The position numbers were made by a program, and so were the translations under genes. DNA of 5,081 bases from Planctomycetaceae bacterium (lineage in GTDB: Bacteria; Planctomycetota; Planctomycetia; Planctomycetales; Planctomycetaceae): contig CANJZR010000316.1 in assembly GCA_947479075.1 (NCBI GenBank), positions 1 through 5,081 of the forward strand, in the 5' to 3' direction. Below are positions 1 through 5,081 of this stretch, one piece after another. Below the pieces are notes generated by a model. The model did no database searches and was not told the DNA's origin. It was given only the letters and a program-made list of their open reading frames with translations. Each line of letters opens with the position of its first letter. The stretch's first letter is position 1.

Positions 1-611
1 ATGAAGTAGGGGGAGATGTACCCCTTGTCGAACTGCATCCCCTCGGTCAGCGAGAGGGTAGTGCTGTTTGACTTACCTTCTTCGACGGTGATGACGCCGT
101 CGCGGCCCACCTGCTCCATCGCATCAGCAATCAGCTTGCCGATGTCGGAGTCATTGTTGGCGGAGATCGATCCGACGTGCTCGATTTCCTTCTTATCACT
201 CACCGGCTTGGCGATTGATTCGAGGAACTCGATGGCCGAATCCACAGCCTTTTCGATCCCCTTGCGGACCACAGTGGGGTTCGCACCGAGGGAGATGCTG
301 CGGAGACCTTCGTGGTAGATCGCCCGAGCCAGGACGGTGGCAGTTGTCGTTCCGTCACCGGCGACATCGCTCGTCTTGCTGGCGACTTCGTTGACCAGTT
401 TGGCACCCATGTGCTCGTAGGGGTCCTCCAGCTCGACTTCCTTCGACACGGTCACGCCGTCCTTGGTGACGACGGGATTGCCGAACGATTTGTCGATAAT
501 CACGTTTCGCCCGGTGGGGCCCATCGTGACTGCGACTGCGTCAGCCAGAATGTTCACACCCTTCAAAAGCTTCAAACGGGCGCGATCATCAAACAGAAGT
601 TGCTTGGCCAC
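1..611 (-). CDS. groEL: 60 kDa chaperonin GroEL, second copy (5' part, cut by window edge)
   Basis: This is the N-terminal 203 residues of a GroEL chaperonin subunit, which forms the cytoplasmic double-ring, ATP-driven folding chamber capped by GroES. The equatorial ATP-site motifs are intact: TKDGVTV with Asp51 and AGDGTTT with Asp86. The apical motif GYISPYF (Tyr198, Tyr202, Phe203) appears just before the edge, so the rest of the apical domain and the C-terminus are not visible. The start is GTG at 609-611. It gives the canonical MAK opening and has an AGGAG ribosome binding site seven bases upstream. The frame is open throughout. By hand alignment about 114 of 203 residues (56%) match the complete GroEL at 1163-2866, so this is an old paralogue and not a recent duplication. 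It is last in the visible groEL-groES-groEL run, 179 bases after groES, and may be co-transcribed or have its own promoter in that gap. Confidence 0.96.
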   Translation of the reverse strand, partial: MAKQLLFDDRARLKLLKGVNILADAVAVTMGPTGRNVIIDKSFGNPVVTKDGVTVSKEVELEDPYEHMGAKLVNEVASKTSDVAGDGTTTATVLARAIYHEGLRSISLGANPTVVRKGIEKAVDSAIEFLESIAKPVSDKKEIEHVGSISANNDSDIGKLIADAMEQVGRDGVITVEEGKSNSTTLSLTEGMQFDKGYISPYF

Positions 612-618
612 TTCGGGG

Positions 619-623
619 CTCCT
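619..623 (-). promoter_or_regulatory. Ribosome binding site of groEL copy 2
   Basis: AGGAG on the minus strand lies seven bases before the GTG at 611. It decides the start, since no ATG gives the conserved MAK N-terminus of GroEL. Confidence 0.85.
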
Positions 624-630
624 GAGGTGA

Positions 631-791
631 GTTCTCAGTTATCAGTCTTCGGTGATCACCCCGTAGCCGACGGGCTTCGAGTGATTGATCCTGCAACCTG
701 ACAACGAATTCTGGAGGGTACGCAAGTCTTCGTTTTCAGTCTCAGCGATCGCCTTGAGCGGGCCGAGAACTGAAAACGGACGACTGACAAC
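631..791. repeat. Degenerate heptamer repeat ACTGANA in both orientations
   Basis: The nine-base string ACTGANAAC occurs five times in this gap. On the minus strand it reads ACTGAGAAC (631-639), ACTGATAAC (638-646) and ACTGAAAAC (732-740). On the plus strand it reads ACTGAAAAC (769-777) and ACTGACAAC (783-791). The first pair overlap in a seven-base register. The last pair are 14 bases apart with a decayed unit (ACGGACG) between them, so the underlying unit is a heptamer. The last copy reaches the final base of the groES stop codon. It resembles short tandem heptanucleotide repeats known from cyanobacterial intergenic regions. Its function is unknown. Confidence 0.6.
729..780 (-). other. Stem-loop between groES and groEL copy 2
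   Basis: CGTTTTCAGT (731-740) and ACTGAAAACG (769-778) are perfect 10-base inverted repeats. CTC (741-743) with GAG (765-767) extends the stem past a one-base bulge. The loop contains the palindrome GCGATCGC (745-752). In the transcript this hairpin begins about 12 bases after the groES stop. No run of U follows it, so it is not a standard intrinsic terminator. It could be an mRNA processing or stability element that sets groES and groEL copy 2 levels separately, or just a by-product of the heptamer repeats. Confidence 0.5.
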
Positions 792-1087
792 TACTTCACG
801 ATCTTGGCGAGGATGTCGCTTTCGCGAAGGATCTTGACTTCGTGACCATCGACTTCGATGTCGGTTCCGCCGTACTTGCTGAACAGAACTTCGTCGCCGA
901 GGGTGACAGAGACTGCCACGCGATCGCCGCTTTCGAGAAGACGGCCTGGGCCGACTGCCAGGACCTTGCCCCGCTGGGGCTTTTCCTTGGCCGCATCGGG
1001 CAGAACGATTCCGCCAGCGGTGGTTTCTTCGGCGTCGACTGGACGAATGACGATACGATCATCGAGAGGCTTGAGGCTGATGCTCAT
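791..1087 (-). CDS. groES: 10 kDa co-chaperonin GroES
   Basis: GroES forms the heptameric cap that closes the GroEL folding chamber in the cytoplasm. The 98-residue product has the family length and order: the opening SLKPLDDRIVIRP, the mobile loop (about residues 19-35) with the GroEL-contacting hydrophobic triplet Ile27-Val28-Leu29, the roof-loop region GPGRLLESGDRV (46-57) and the closing VKILRESDILAKI. I chose the ATG at 1085-1087, which gives the usual N-terminus. An in-frame GTG four codons upstream (1099) is possible but neither start has a good ribosome binding site. The best is a weak GAGAA five bases before the ATG. The gene follows groEL copy 1 after 75 bases with no visible terminator or promoter, so the two are probably one transcript. 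It is the only groES in the window and would have to serve both GroEL copies unless others exist elsewhere. Confidence 0.97.
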   Translation of the reverse strand: MSISLKPLDDRIVIRPVDAEETTAGGIVLPDAAKEKPQRGKVLAVGPGRLLESGDRVAVSVTLGDEVLFSKYGGTDIEVDGHEVKILRESDILAKIVK

Positions 1088-1162
1088 GGAAGTTCTCACG
1101 TTGAAAAGGTTAGAGATCGAGTATTTGTTGAGAGGGCTGAGTCAGGGAATGCTGGCGTGCGA

Positions 1163-2866
1163 CTAGAAGCCGCCCATGCCACCCATTCCTCCCATGCCCA
1201 TGCCGCCCATCCCACCCATGCCCATGCCACCCATGCCGCCACCATCGTGGCTATGGTCGTGGTGACCATCTTTTTCGTCGGCAGCCTTGGGCTCTTCGAC
1301 GACGATGGAATCCGTGGTCATCAGCAAGCTGGCGACAGAGGCTGCGTTCTGAAGTGCCAGACGAACCACCTTGGCGGGGTCGACAACACCGAACTCAAAC
1401 ATGTCTCCGTACCGCTCGTTGAGAGCGTCGTAGCCGTAGTTGACATCGCTGGACTTGCGAACGTTGTTTGCGACGACCGAGCCGTCCATTCCGGCATTCG
1501 TGGCAATCATTCGCAGCGGCATTTCGAGGATGTTTCGCACCAGCTGAACGCCGAGTGCCTCATCGCCCGACAGTTTGACCTTGTCGAGTGCCTTACCGCT
1601 ACGGAGCAGAGCTACTCCTCCACCAGGAACGACACCTTCTTCGACAGCGGCACGGGTCGCGTGCAGGGCGTCGTCGATCAGGTCCTTGCGTTCCTTCATT
1701 TCTGTTTCGGTCACAGCTCCGACGTTGATCTGAGCTACGCCACCCGCCAGCTTGGCGAGGCGTTCCTGCAGCTTTTCGCGGTCGTATTCGCTGTCAGTCT
1801 TTTCGATTTCGCTGCGGATCTGAGCAGCGCGACCTTCGATCGCGTCTTTCTTGCCAGCACCCTGAACGACCGTGGTGTTCTCGGCGTCGATGCGAACCTT
1901 CTTGGCGGTTCCCAGGTCGGCGAGTGTCACTGCCTCGAGCTTCACGCCGAGGTCCTTGAAGATCGCCTTGCCAGCGGTCAGGACAGCCAGGTCTTCCAAC
2001 ATGGCCTTGCGGCGATCGCCATAGCCAGGAGCCTTGACGGCACAGACCTTGAGGATGCCACGCATCTTGTTCACGACGAGGGTTGCCAGTGCTTCGCCTT
2101 CGATGTCTTCGGCGATGATCAGCAGCTGAGCCCCAGCCTTGGAGACCTGCTCCAGGAGAGGAACGAGCGAGCGAGCGTTCGAGATCTTCTCTTCGTGGAT
2201 GAGGATCTTGACGTTGTCCATTTCGCAGATCTGGTCGTCTTCGTTGGTGACGAAGTGCGGGGACAGATAGCCGCGTTCGAACTGCATCCCTTCGACGAGG
2301 TCGATTTCCGTCTGAGTCTGACGGCCCTCTTCGATGGTGATGACGCCGTCCTTGCCGACCTTCAACAGGGCGTCAGCGAGGATCCGGCCGATTTCCTTGT
2401 CATTGTTTCCAGCAATCGCGGCGACGGTTTCGATGGCCTTGCGGTCAGATGCCGAGACAGGCTTGGCCATCTTCAGCAGGTGTTCCGTGACGGCTTCGAC
2501 TGCCTTCTGAACACCGCGGCTCAGGGCGACGGGAGCTGCGCCGGAAGCGATGAACTTCAGACCTTCGCGGAACATGGCTTCCGCCAGAACCGTTGCAGTG
2601 GTCGTTCCGTCACCGGCGGAGTCACCGGTCTTGGAAGCAGCTTCCTTGACGAGCTGGACACCGCAGTTCTGGAACTTGTCTTCCAGTTCGATGTCCTGAG
2701 CGACGGTCACACCGTCCTTGGTGATCTTGGGAGCCCCCCAGCCCTTGTCCAGGACTGCGTTGCGTCCACGTGGTCCGAGCGTACTAGCAACTGCGCGAGC
2801 CAGCTTAGAGACACCCTCCAACAACTGCTTACGGGCGTCTTCATCAAAACTGAGCAATTTAGCCAC
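1163..2866 (-). CDS. groEL: 60 kDa chaperonin GroEL, complete copy with His-rich and Gly-Met tail
   Basis: Complete 567-residue GroEL subunit, slightly longer than the usual 540-550. ATP-site motifs are intact: TKDGVTV with Asp51, AGDGTTT with Asp86, and the IDDALHATRAAVEEG block with Asp399, equivalent to the hydrolytic Asp398 of E. coli. Apical substrate/GroES-binding positions are mostly kept (Tyr200, Leu238, Leu260, Val264, Val265), but E. coli Tyr203 is His204 here and Leu234 is Val235. Residues 535-540 are HHDHSH, a possible metal-binding patch, and residues 542-567 are Gly-Met repeats ending GGF. The start is GTG at 2864-2866, with GAGGAG five bases upstream and the canonical MAK opening. 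The frame is open back to a GTG at 2938, but those 24 extra residues are unlike GroEL and have no comparable ribosome binding site. It is the first gene of the operon, behind a sigma-54 type promoter, and is followed by groES. Confidence 0.98.
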   Translation of the reverse strand: MAKLLSFDEDARKQLLEGVSKLARAVASTLGPRGRNAVLDKGWGAPKITKDGVTVAQDIELEDKFQNCGVQLVKEAASKTGDSAGDGTTTATVLAEAMFREGLKFIASGAAPVALSRGVQKAVEAVTEHLLKMAKPVSASDRKAIETVAAIAGNNDKEIGRILADALLKVGKDGVITIEEGRQTQTEIDLVEGMQFERGYLSPHFVTNEDDQICEMDNVKILIHEEKISNARSLVPLLEQVSKAGAQLLIIAEDIEGEALATLVVNKMRGILKVCAVKAPGYGDRRKAMLEDLAVLTAGKAIFKDLGVKLEAVTLADLGTAKKVRIDAENTTVVQGAGKKDAIEGRAAQIRSEIEKTDSEYDREKLQERLAKLAGGVAQINVGAVTETEMKERKDLIDDALHATRAAVEEGVVPGGGVALLRSGKALDKVKLSGDEALGVQLVRNILEMPLRMIATNAGMDGSVVANNVRKSSDVNYGYDALNERYGDMFEFGVVDPAKVVRLALQNAASVASLLMTTDSIVVEEPKAADEKDGHHDHSHDGGGMGGMGMGGMGGMGMGGMGGMGGF

Positions 2867-2871
2867 GGTTG

Positions 2872-2877
2872 CTCCTC
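2872..2877 (-). promoter_or_regulatory. Ribosome binding site of groEL copy 1
   Basis: GAGGAG on the minus strand lies five bases before the GTG at 2866. It supports this start over the in-frame upstream GTG (2938) and ATG (2911). Confidence 0.88.
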
Positions 2878-2920
2878 TATAGATTCGGCGTGTCTGGTGA
2901 CTGATGTGCATCTCTGCGGC

Positions 2921-2949
2921 ATGGTGAGTCTCGCCCACTGGCGAGCCAT
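2921..2949 (-). other. Leader hairpin 2 of the groEL transcript
   Basis: On the minus strand an outer stem AUGG/CCAU stacks directly on the inner stem CUCGCC/GGCGAG. The inner stem closes a four-base loop (AGUG), and a five-base bulge sits on the 3' side. It lies four bases downstream of leader hairpin 1 and has the same design. It is about 44 bases before the ribosome binding site and does not sequester it. A role in mRNA stability or in regulation is inferred only from position. Confidence 0.45.
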
Positions 2950-2953
2950 CCCG

Positions 2954-2987
2954 CGAATCACGAACCGGCAGCGAACTGCCTGATTCG
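2954..2987 (-). other. Leader hairpin 1 of the groEL transcript (UUCG loop)
   Basis: On the minus strand the outer stem CGAAUCA/UGAUUCG (seven perfect pairs) stacks on the inner stem GGCAG/CUGCC with a UUCG tetraloop, and a six-base bulge lies on the 3' side. It would begin about 19 bases after the predicted sigma-54 start site. A stable 5' hairpin often protects mRNA from decay. The sequence CGAAUC recurs at 2882-2887, next to the ribosome binding site, and could compete for the same 3' arm. Confidence 0.5.
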
Positions 2988-3015
2988 ATGTTTTCAAACG
3001 ACAGCCACCAGTAAT

Positions 3016-3031
3016 AGCAACCGCTGTGCCA
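3016..3031 (-). promoter_or_regulatory. Sigma-54 (-24/-12) promoter for the groEL-groES operon
   Basis: The minus strand reads TGGCAC, then AGCGG, then TTGCT. This matches the sigma-54 consensus TGGCAC-N5-TTGCW at every fixed base, with the invariant GG and GC separated by exactly ten bases. Transcription would begin near 3005, giving a 139-base leader to the GTG at 2866. By rough arithmetic, ten fixed bases would be expected by chance about once per million positions per strand, so a match in a 600-base divergent intergenic region is notable. The adjacent divergent gene encodes a sigma-54 activator, which strengthens the call. Transcription from it has not been shown. Confidence 0.78.
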
Positions 3032-3091
3032 GTGGCTTTTAAACCTCTGTAAGTGTTGTGTGTGTAATGGGTAAGGGGTGAATCGTGGCTC

Positions 3092-3151
3092 GCTGGCAGG
3101 CAGGGCTACTGCCAGCTTGGCAGTAAGCCTGCCGAATCCAGTCTGGCAGGC
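3092..3151. repeat. Cluster of TGGCAG/CTGCCR dyads, candidate enhancer (activator-binding) site
   Basis: Half-sites TGGCAG occur at 3094-3099, 3118-3123 and 3144-3149. Inverted partners are at 3109-3114 (CTGCCA) and 3129-3134 (CTGCCG). The tightest dyad is TACTGCCA-GCT-TGGCAGTA (3107-3125), with eight perfect base pairs. GCTGGCAG (3092-3099) also pairs with CTGCCAGC (3109-3116). GCCTGCC (3127-3133) can pair with GGCAGGC at either 3095-3101 or 3145-3151. The cluster lies 87-146 bases upstream of the predicted sigma-54 start of groEL, the usual distance for an enhancer-binding protein. It could instead be a dispersed REP-like palindrome or a structured RNA. Confidence 0.55.
3118..3133 (+). promoter_or_regulatory. 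Weak sigma-54-like box facing the activator gene
   Basis: TGGCAG-TAAGC-CTGCC keeps the GG-N10-GC spacing but misses the consensus at two of ten bases. It would start transcription near 3144 and leave a leader of about 336 bases before the activator gene. The mirrored minus-strand sequence at 3099-3114 scores the same, because both come from the palindrome, so the match may be a side effect of the dyad. It would allow autoregulation if real. Confidence 0.2.
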
Positions 3152-3479
3152 GGGACCAGCAACTCAGCCCAAAGTCTCACATTGAGGTGAACGAGATCCA
3201 GGCCGACCAGGTTCGGCGGAATCGCCGGTCTTCGCGGTTTTTCTCCGGTGTGCCGGATGATTGTTGCGGAAGATCACTTGGACGTGTTGTGGTTGCAGCT
3301 GAGGGCCACTTGCCAGCGATTTGTCGTCAATCAATCATTCTGGGGAATGGCGAGATGTCTGAAATGGTTTGGTTGGACGATCACATCACAAACTGAGCTT
3401 CTGGCGTGCACCGACTCGATTTCACGTGGTCTGAGAACTCTCTAAGCTGTGTTACGCAGGCCCCTCTCGGCGAGACAAT
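3152..3479. other. Intergenic leader region of the activator gene, no gene seen
   Basis: I see no convincing gene here. Two short overlapping plus-strand frames (3187-3396 and 3248-3445) have no recognisable motifs or good ribosome binding sites. A short stem CGGCG/CGCCG (3214-3227) is followed seven bases later by TTTTT (3238-3242). That is too loose for a confident terminator. No good sigma-70 promoter was found by eye. Confidence 0.5.
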
Positions 3480-5081
3480 ATGAACTTGGCAACGGATGTC
3501 AGATATCTGATTCTGCAGCGCGGTGCAGCTCGTCTGCAAGTGCTGGAAATACGTCCCGGCCAGCGGATTACGATTGGGCGCACTCCCGGGAACAGTCTAG
3601 TCGTGCCCGACCGCAAGTGCAGTCGCATGCACTGTGAAGTCTTCTGTGGAAATGGGACCTGGTATGTCCGGGACAACCAGAGTCGCAACGGTGTCTTTCT
3701 GGAAGGTGCGAAGATTGAGGGCGACACAGTCGTCCAGACGGGCCAGTCTATCGGGGTCGGTGATTTCACGATCCAGATGACATCGCATCATCCGGAGCAG
3801 CTTTCTGCTGAATCGGTGGCACATACCCCATCGCTGCCCACTGACCAGCAGGACGGCTTCGAGATCATCGAACGCAAGTCAGCGACACAATACGACATGC
3901 CCGAGGGGTTGCAGACGACACGAGTCGGGCCGCTCGGGGCGGCAGACTTATTCAAGCTCTCCCAGTCGATGCAGACCGCTGACGACATCGAGTCGCTGGC
4001 CGGAATCACGCTCGATGGACTGCTGAAGGTCATTCCCGCTTCGATGGCGGCTCTGCTGCTGTTGCCTGATGACGACGAGTCGGGAGACCCCAAGAAACTC
4101 AAAGTCATGGCGATGCGAGCCCCACTGCATGGCCAGTCGAAGGATCTGCGGTTCTCCTCACAGTTGTCGGATCAGGTCTTTCGCTCAAGAGAAGCTGTCC
4201 TCGCCCATGATCTGTCGAACAGCAGTGCACTGGTACAGAGTGAGAGTCTCGAGATTCTGGCCGCCACAAGCGTGGTCTGTGCCCCGATTCGGCTCGAGGG
4301 TCGCCCGATCGGCGTGATCCATCTCTATTCGACGAAGGTGACCGACCCGCTCGACAGCCGACATCTCGAATACACGCTGGCTGTGGCTGACCATATGGCA
4401 GGGCTGGTCTTGAAGACCCGCGAACGCCAGAAGCTCGCTCAAAATCTGCTCATCTCCGAACAGCGCAGTAAAGAGTACCAGGCCCAGCTGGGGCTCGACT
4501 CTGAACTGATTGGCAACAGCACCGGGATTCAGAAGCTCAAACAGGCGATCAGTCGCGTGGCTCGGACCGATGCCACGGTCCTGATCCGTGGTGAGAGCGG
4601 CGTCGGAAAGGAACTGGTCGCTCGCGCTGTCCACTTCAACAGCCCGCGCCGCGATGGCCCGATCATCTGCGTGAACTGTGCCGCGCTCACCGAGACGTTG
4701 CTCGAAAGTGAACTCTTCGGACACGAGAAGGGGGCCTTTACCGGGGCGACCGGTTTGAAAACCGGGAAGTTCGAGCAGGCTCACGGCGGGACGCTCTTCC
4801 TTGACGAAGTCGGGGAAATGAGCCTGGAGATTCAGTCCAAGTTCCTCCGGGTTCTGGAGACTCGCGAGTTTGAACGTGTCGGCGGCAGCAAGACGATCCG
4901 CGTCGATGTCCGCGTCGTCACCGCCACGAACCGCGATCTGGAACAGGCCGTCCGTGAACACAAGTATCGCAGCGATCTCTTCTACCGTCTGCAGGTGATC
5001 GAGCTGGTGGCTCCTCCGCTGCGGGAGCACGCCGAGGACATCCCCGATCTTGCGAAATACTTTGTCGAGCGATTCGTCCGC
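3480..5081 (+). CDS. Sigma-54 enhancer-binding protein, FHA-GAF-AAA+ (3' end beyond window)
   Basis: Transcription activator that uses ATP hydrolysis to open sigma-54 RNA polymerase promoters. There are 534 codons with no stop before the edge. Residues about 8-100 form an FHA domain, a phosphothreonine-peptide binder, with Arg34 (IGRT), Ser48/His51 (SRMH) and Asn70 (SRNG) in the usual pocket positions. Residues about 153-312 resemble a GAF sensory domain. A charged, probably coiled linker (313-340) follows. The AAA+ domain starts near 341: Walker A GESGVGKE (371-378), the sigma-54 contact loop GAFTGA (418-423), Walker B LFLDE (439-443), sensor I around Asn484, and arginine fingers in YRSDLFYRL (Arg497, Arg503). 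The expected C-terminal helix-turn-helix is outside the window. The ATG at 3480 has only a weak GAGA ribosome binding site, but there is an in-frame stop at 3432-3434 and no ATG, GTG or TTG between. The gene is divergent from groEL and is its likely regulator by inference. FHA input suggests control by Ser/Thr kinases, not by a response-regulator receiver domain. Confidence 0.95.
   Translation, partial: MNLATDVRYLILQRGAARLQVLEIRPGQRITIGRTPGNSLVVPDRKCSRMHCEVFCGNGTWYVRDNQSRNGVFLEGAKIEGDTVVQTGQSIGVGDFTIQMTSHHPEQLSAESVAHTPSLPTDQQDGFEIIERKSATQYDMPEGLQTTRVGPLGAADLFKLSQSMQTADDIESLAGITLDGLLKVIPASMAALLLLPDDDESGDPKKLKVMAMRAPLHGQSKDLRFSSQLSDQVFRSREAVLAHDLSNSSALVQSESLEILAATSVVCAPIRLEGRPIGVIHLYSTKVTDPLDSRHLEYTLAVADHMAGLVLKTRERQKLAQNLLISEQRSKEYQAQLGLDSELIGNSTGIQKLKQAISRVARTDATVLIRGESGVGKELVARAVHFNSPRRDGPIICVNCAALTETLLESELFGHEKGAFTGATGLKTGKFEQAHGGTLFLDEVGEMSLEIQSKFLRVLETREFERVGGSKTIRVDVRVVTATNRDLEQAVREHKYRSDLFYRLQVIELVAPPLREHAEDIPDLAKYFVERFVR

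Noticed and set aside
312..701. A 129-codon plus-strand frame opposite groEL copy 2
   Set aside because: It is the antisense shadow of the GroEL coding sequence running into the repeat region.
612..790. A second sigma-54 promoter for groEL copy 2
   Set aside because: The only GG-N10-GC spacing match I noted (in the hairpin loop) has CGGC and AGGC where TGGC and TTGC are needed. TTGC elsewhere in the gap lacks the upstream GG.
2867..2938. A 24-residue N-terminal extension of GroEL from the GTG at 2938
   Set aside because: The extra residues do not resemble GroEL, and the GTG at 2866 has a strong ribosome binding site and gives the canonical MAK start. The extension overlaps the leader hairpin.
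842..2983. A 713-codon open frame on the plus strand, antisense to groEL and groES
   Set aside because: It mirrors the codon bias of the real genes on the other strand. Its translation has no recognisable domains and spans two unrelated genes plus their gap.
2867..3180. CIRCE operator or sigma-32 promoter upstream of groEL
   Set aside because: No TTAGCACTC-N9-GAGTGCTAA or close variant was found. TTGAAA on the minus strand near 2991-2996 lacks a CCCCAT-like partner at the right distance.
3205..3242. Intrinsic terminator on the plus strand (CGGCG/CGCCG stem, then TTTTT)
   Set aside because: The T run begins seven bases after the stem and the core stem is only five pairs. There is no upstream gene to terminate.
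3187..3445. Two short plus-strand frames (69 and 65 codons) in the divergent intergenic region
   Set aside because: They overlap each other in different frames, have no clear ribosome binding site and show no known motif. One begins with GTG.
4185..5030. A 281-codon open frame on the minus strand inside the activator gene
   Set aside because: It is the antisense shadow of the AAA+ domain, whose plus-strand motifs are unmistakable. Nothing recognisable is encoded.

Overview
The window looks like a planctomycete-type bacterial chromosome. This is an inference from gene content, not a proven assignment. The clues are several groEL paralogues around a single groES, moderately high GC, and a sigma-54 activator with an FHA-GAF-AAA+ layout, which fits lineages rich in Ser/Thr kinases. 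There are four protein genes. Two are cut by the window edges.

Left part, all on the minus strand and read right to left: groEL copy 1 (2866 to 1163), groES (1087 to 791), then the first 203 codons of a second, clearly different groEL (611 to the left edge). The order groEL-groES-groEL differs from the usual groES-groEL. Copy 1 has a complete set of catalytic motifs and a tail made of a short His-rich patch followed by Gly-Met repeats. The 179-base gap between groES and groEL copy 2 holds a degenerate seven-base repeat (ACTGANA) in both orientations, and two of its copies form a stem-loop.

Middle part (2867-3479): a roughly 610-base divergent intergenic region. On the minus strand, facing groEL copy 1, is an exact consensus -24/-12 sigma-54 promoter (TGGCAC-N5-TTGCT, 3016-3031). 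The predicted transcript has a leader of about 139 bases with two similarly built bulged hairpins and a strong ribosome binding site before a GTG start. About 87-146 bases upstream of the predicted start site is a cluster of inverted and direct TGGCAG/CTGCCR half-sites, where an enhancer-binding protein would be expected to bind. No CIRCE operator (TTAGCACTC-N9-GAGTGCTAA) was found.

Right part (3480 to the right edge, plus strand): the first 534 codons of a sigma-54 enhancer-binding protein with an N-terminal FHA domain, a GAF-like domain and the AAA+ domain with an intact GAFTGA loop. The C-terminal DNA-binding domain lies outside the window.

Taken together, the region suggests a self-contained circuit in which an FHA/GAF-sensing activator drives a neighbouring chaperonin operon through sigma-54, in place of the usual HrcA/CIRCE or sigma-32 control. 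The promoter match and the protein domains can be read directly. The regulatory link between them is inference.
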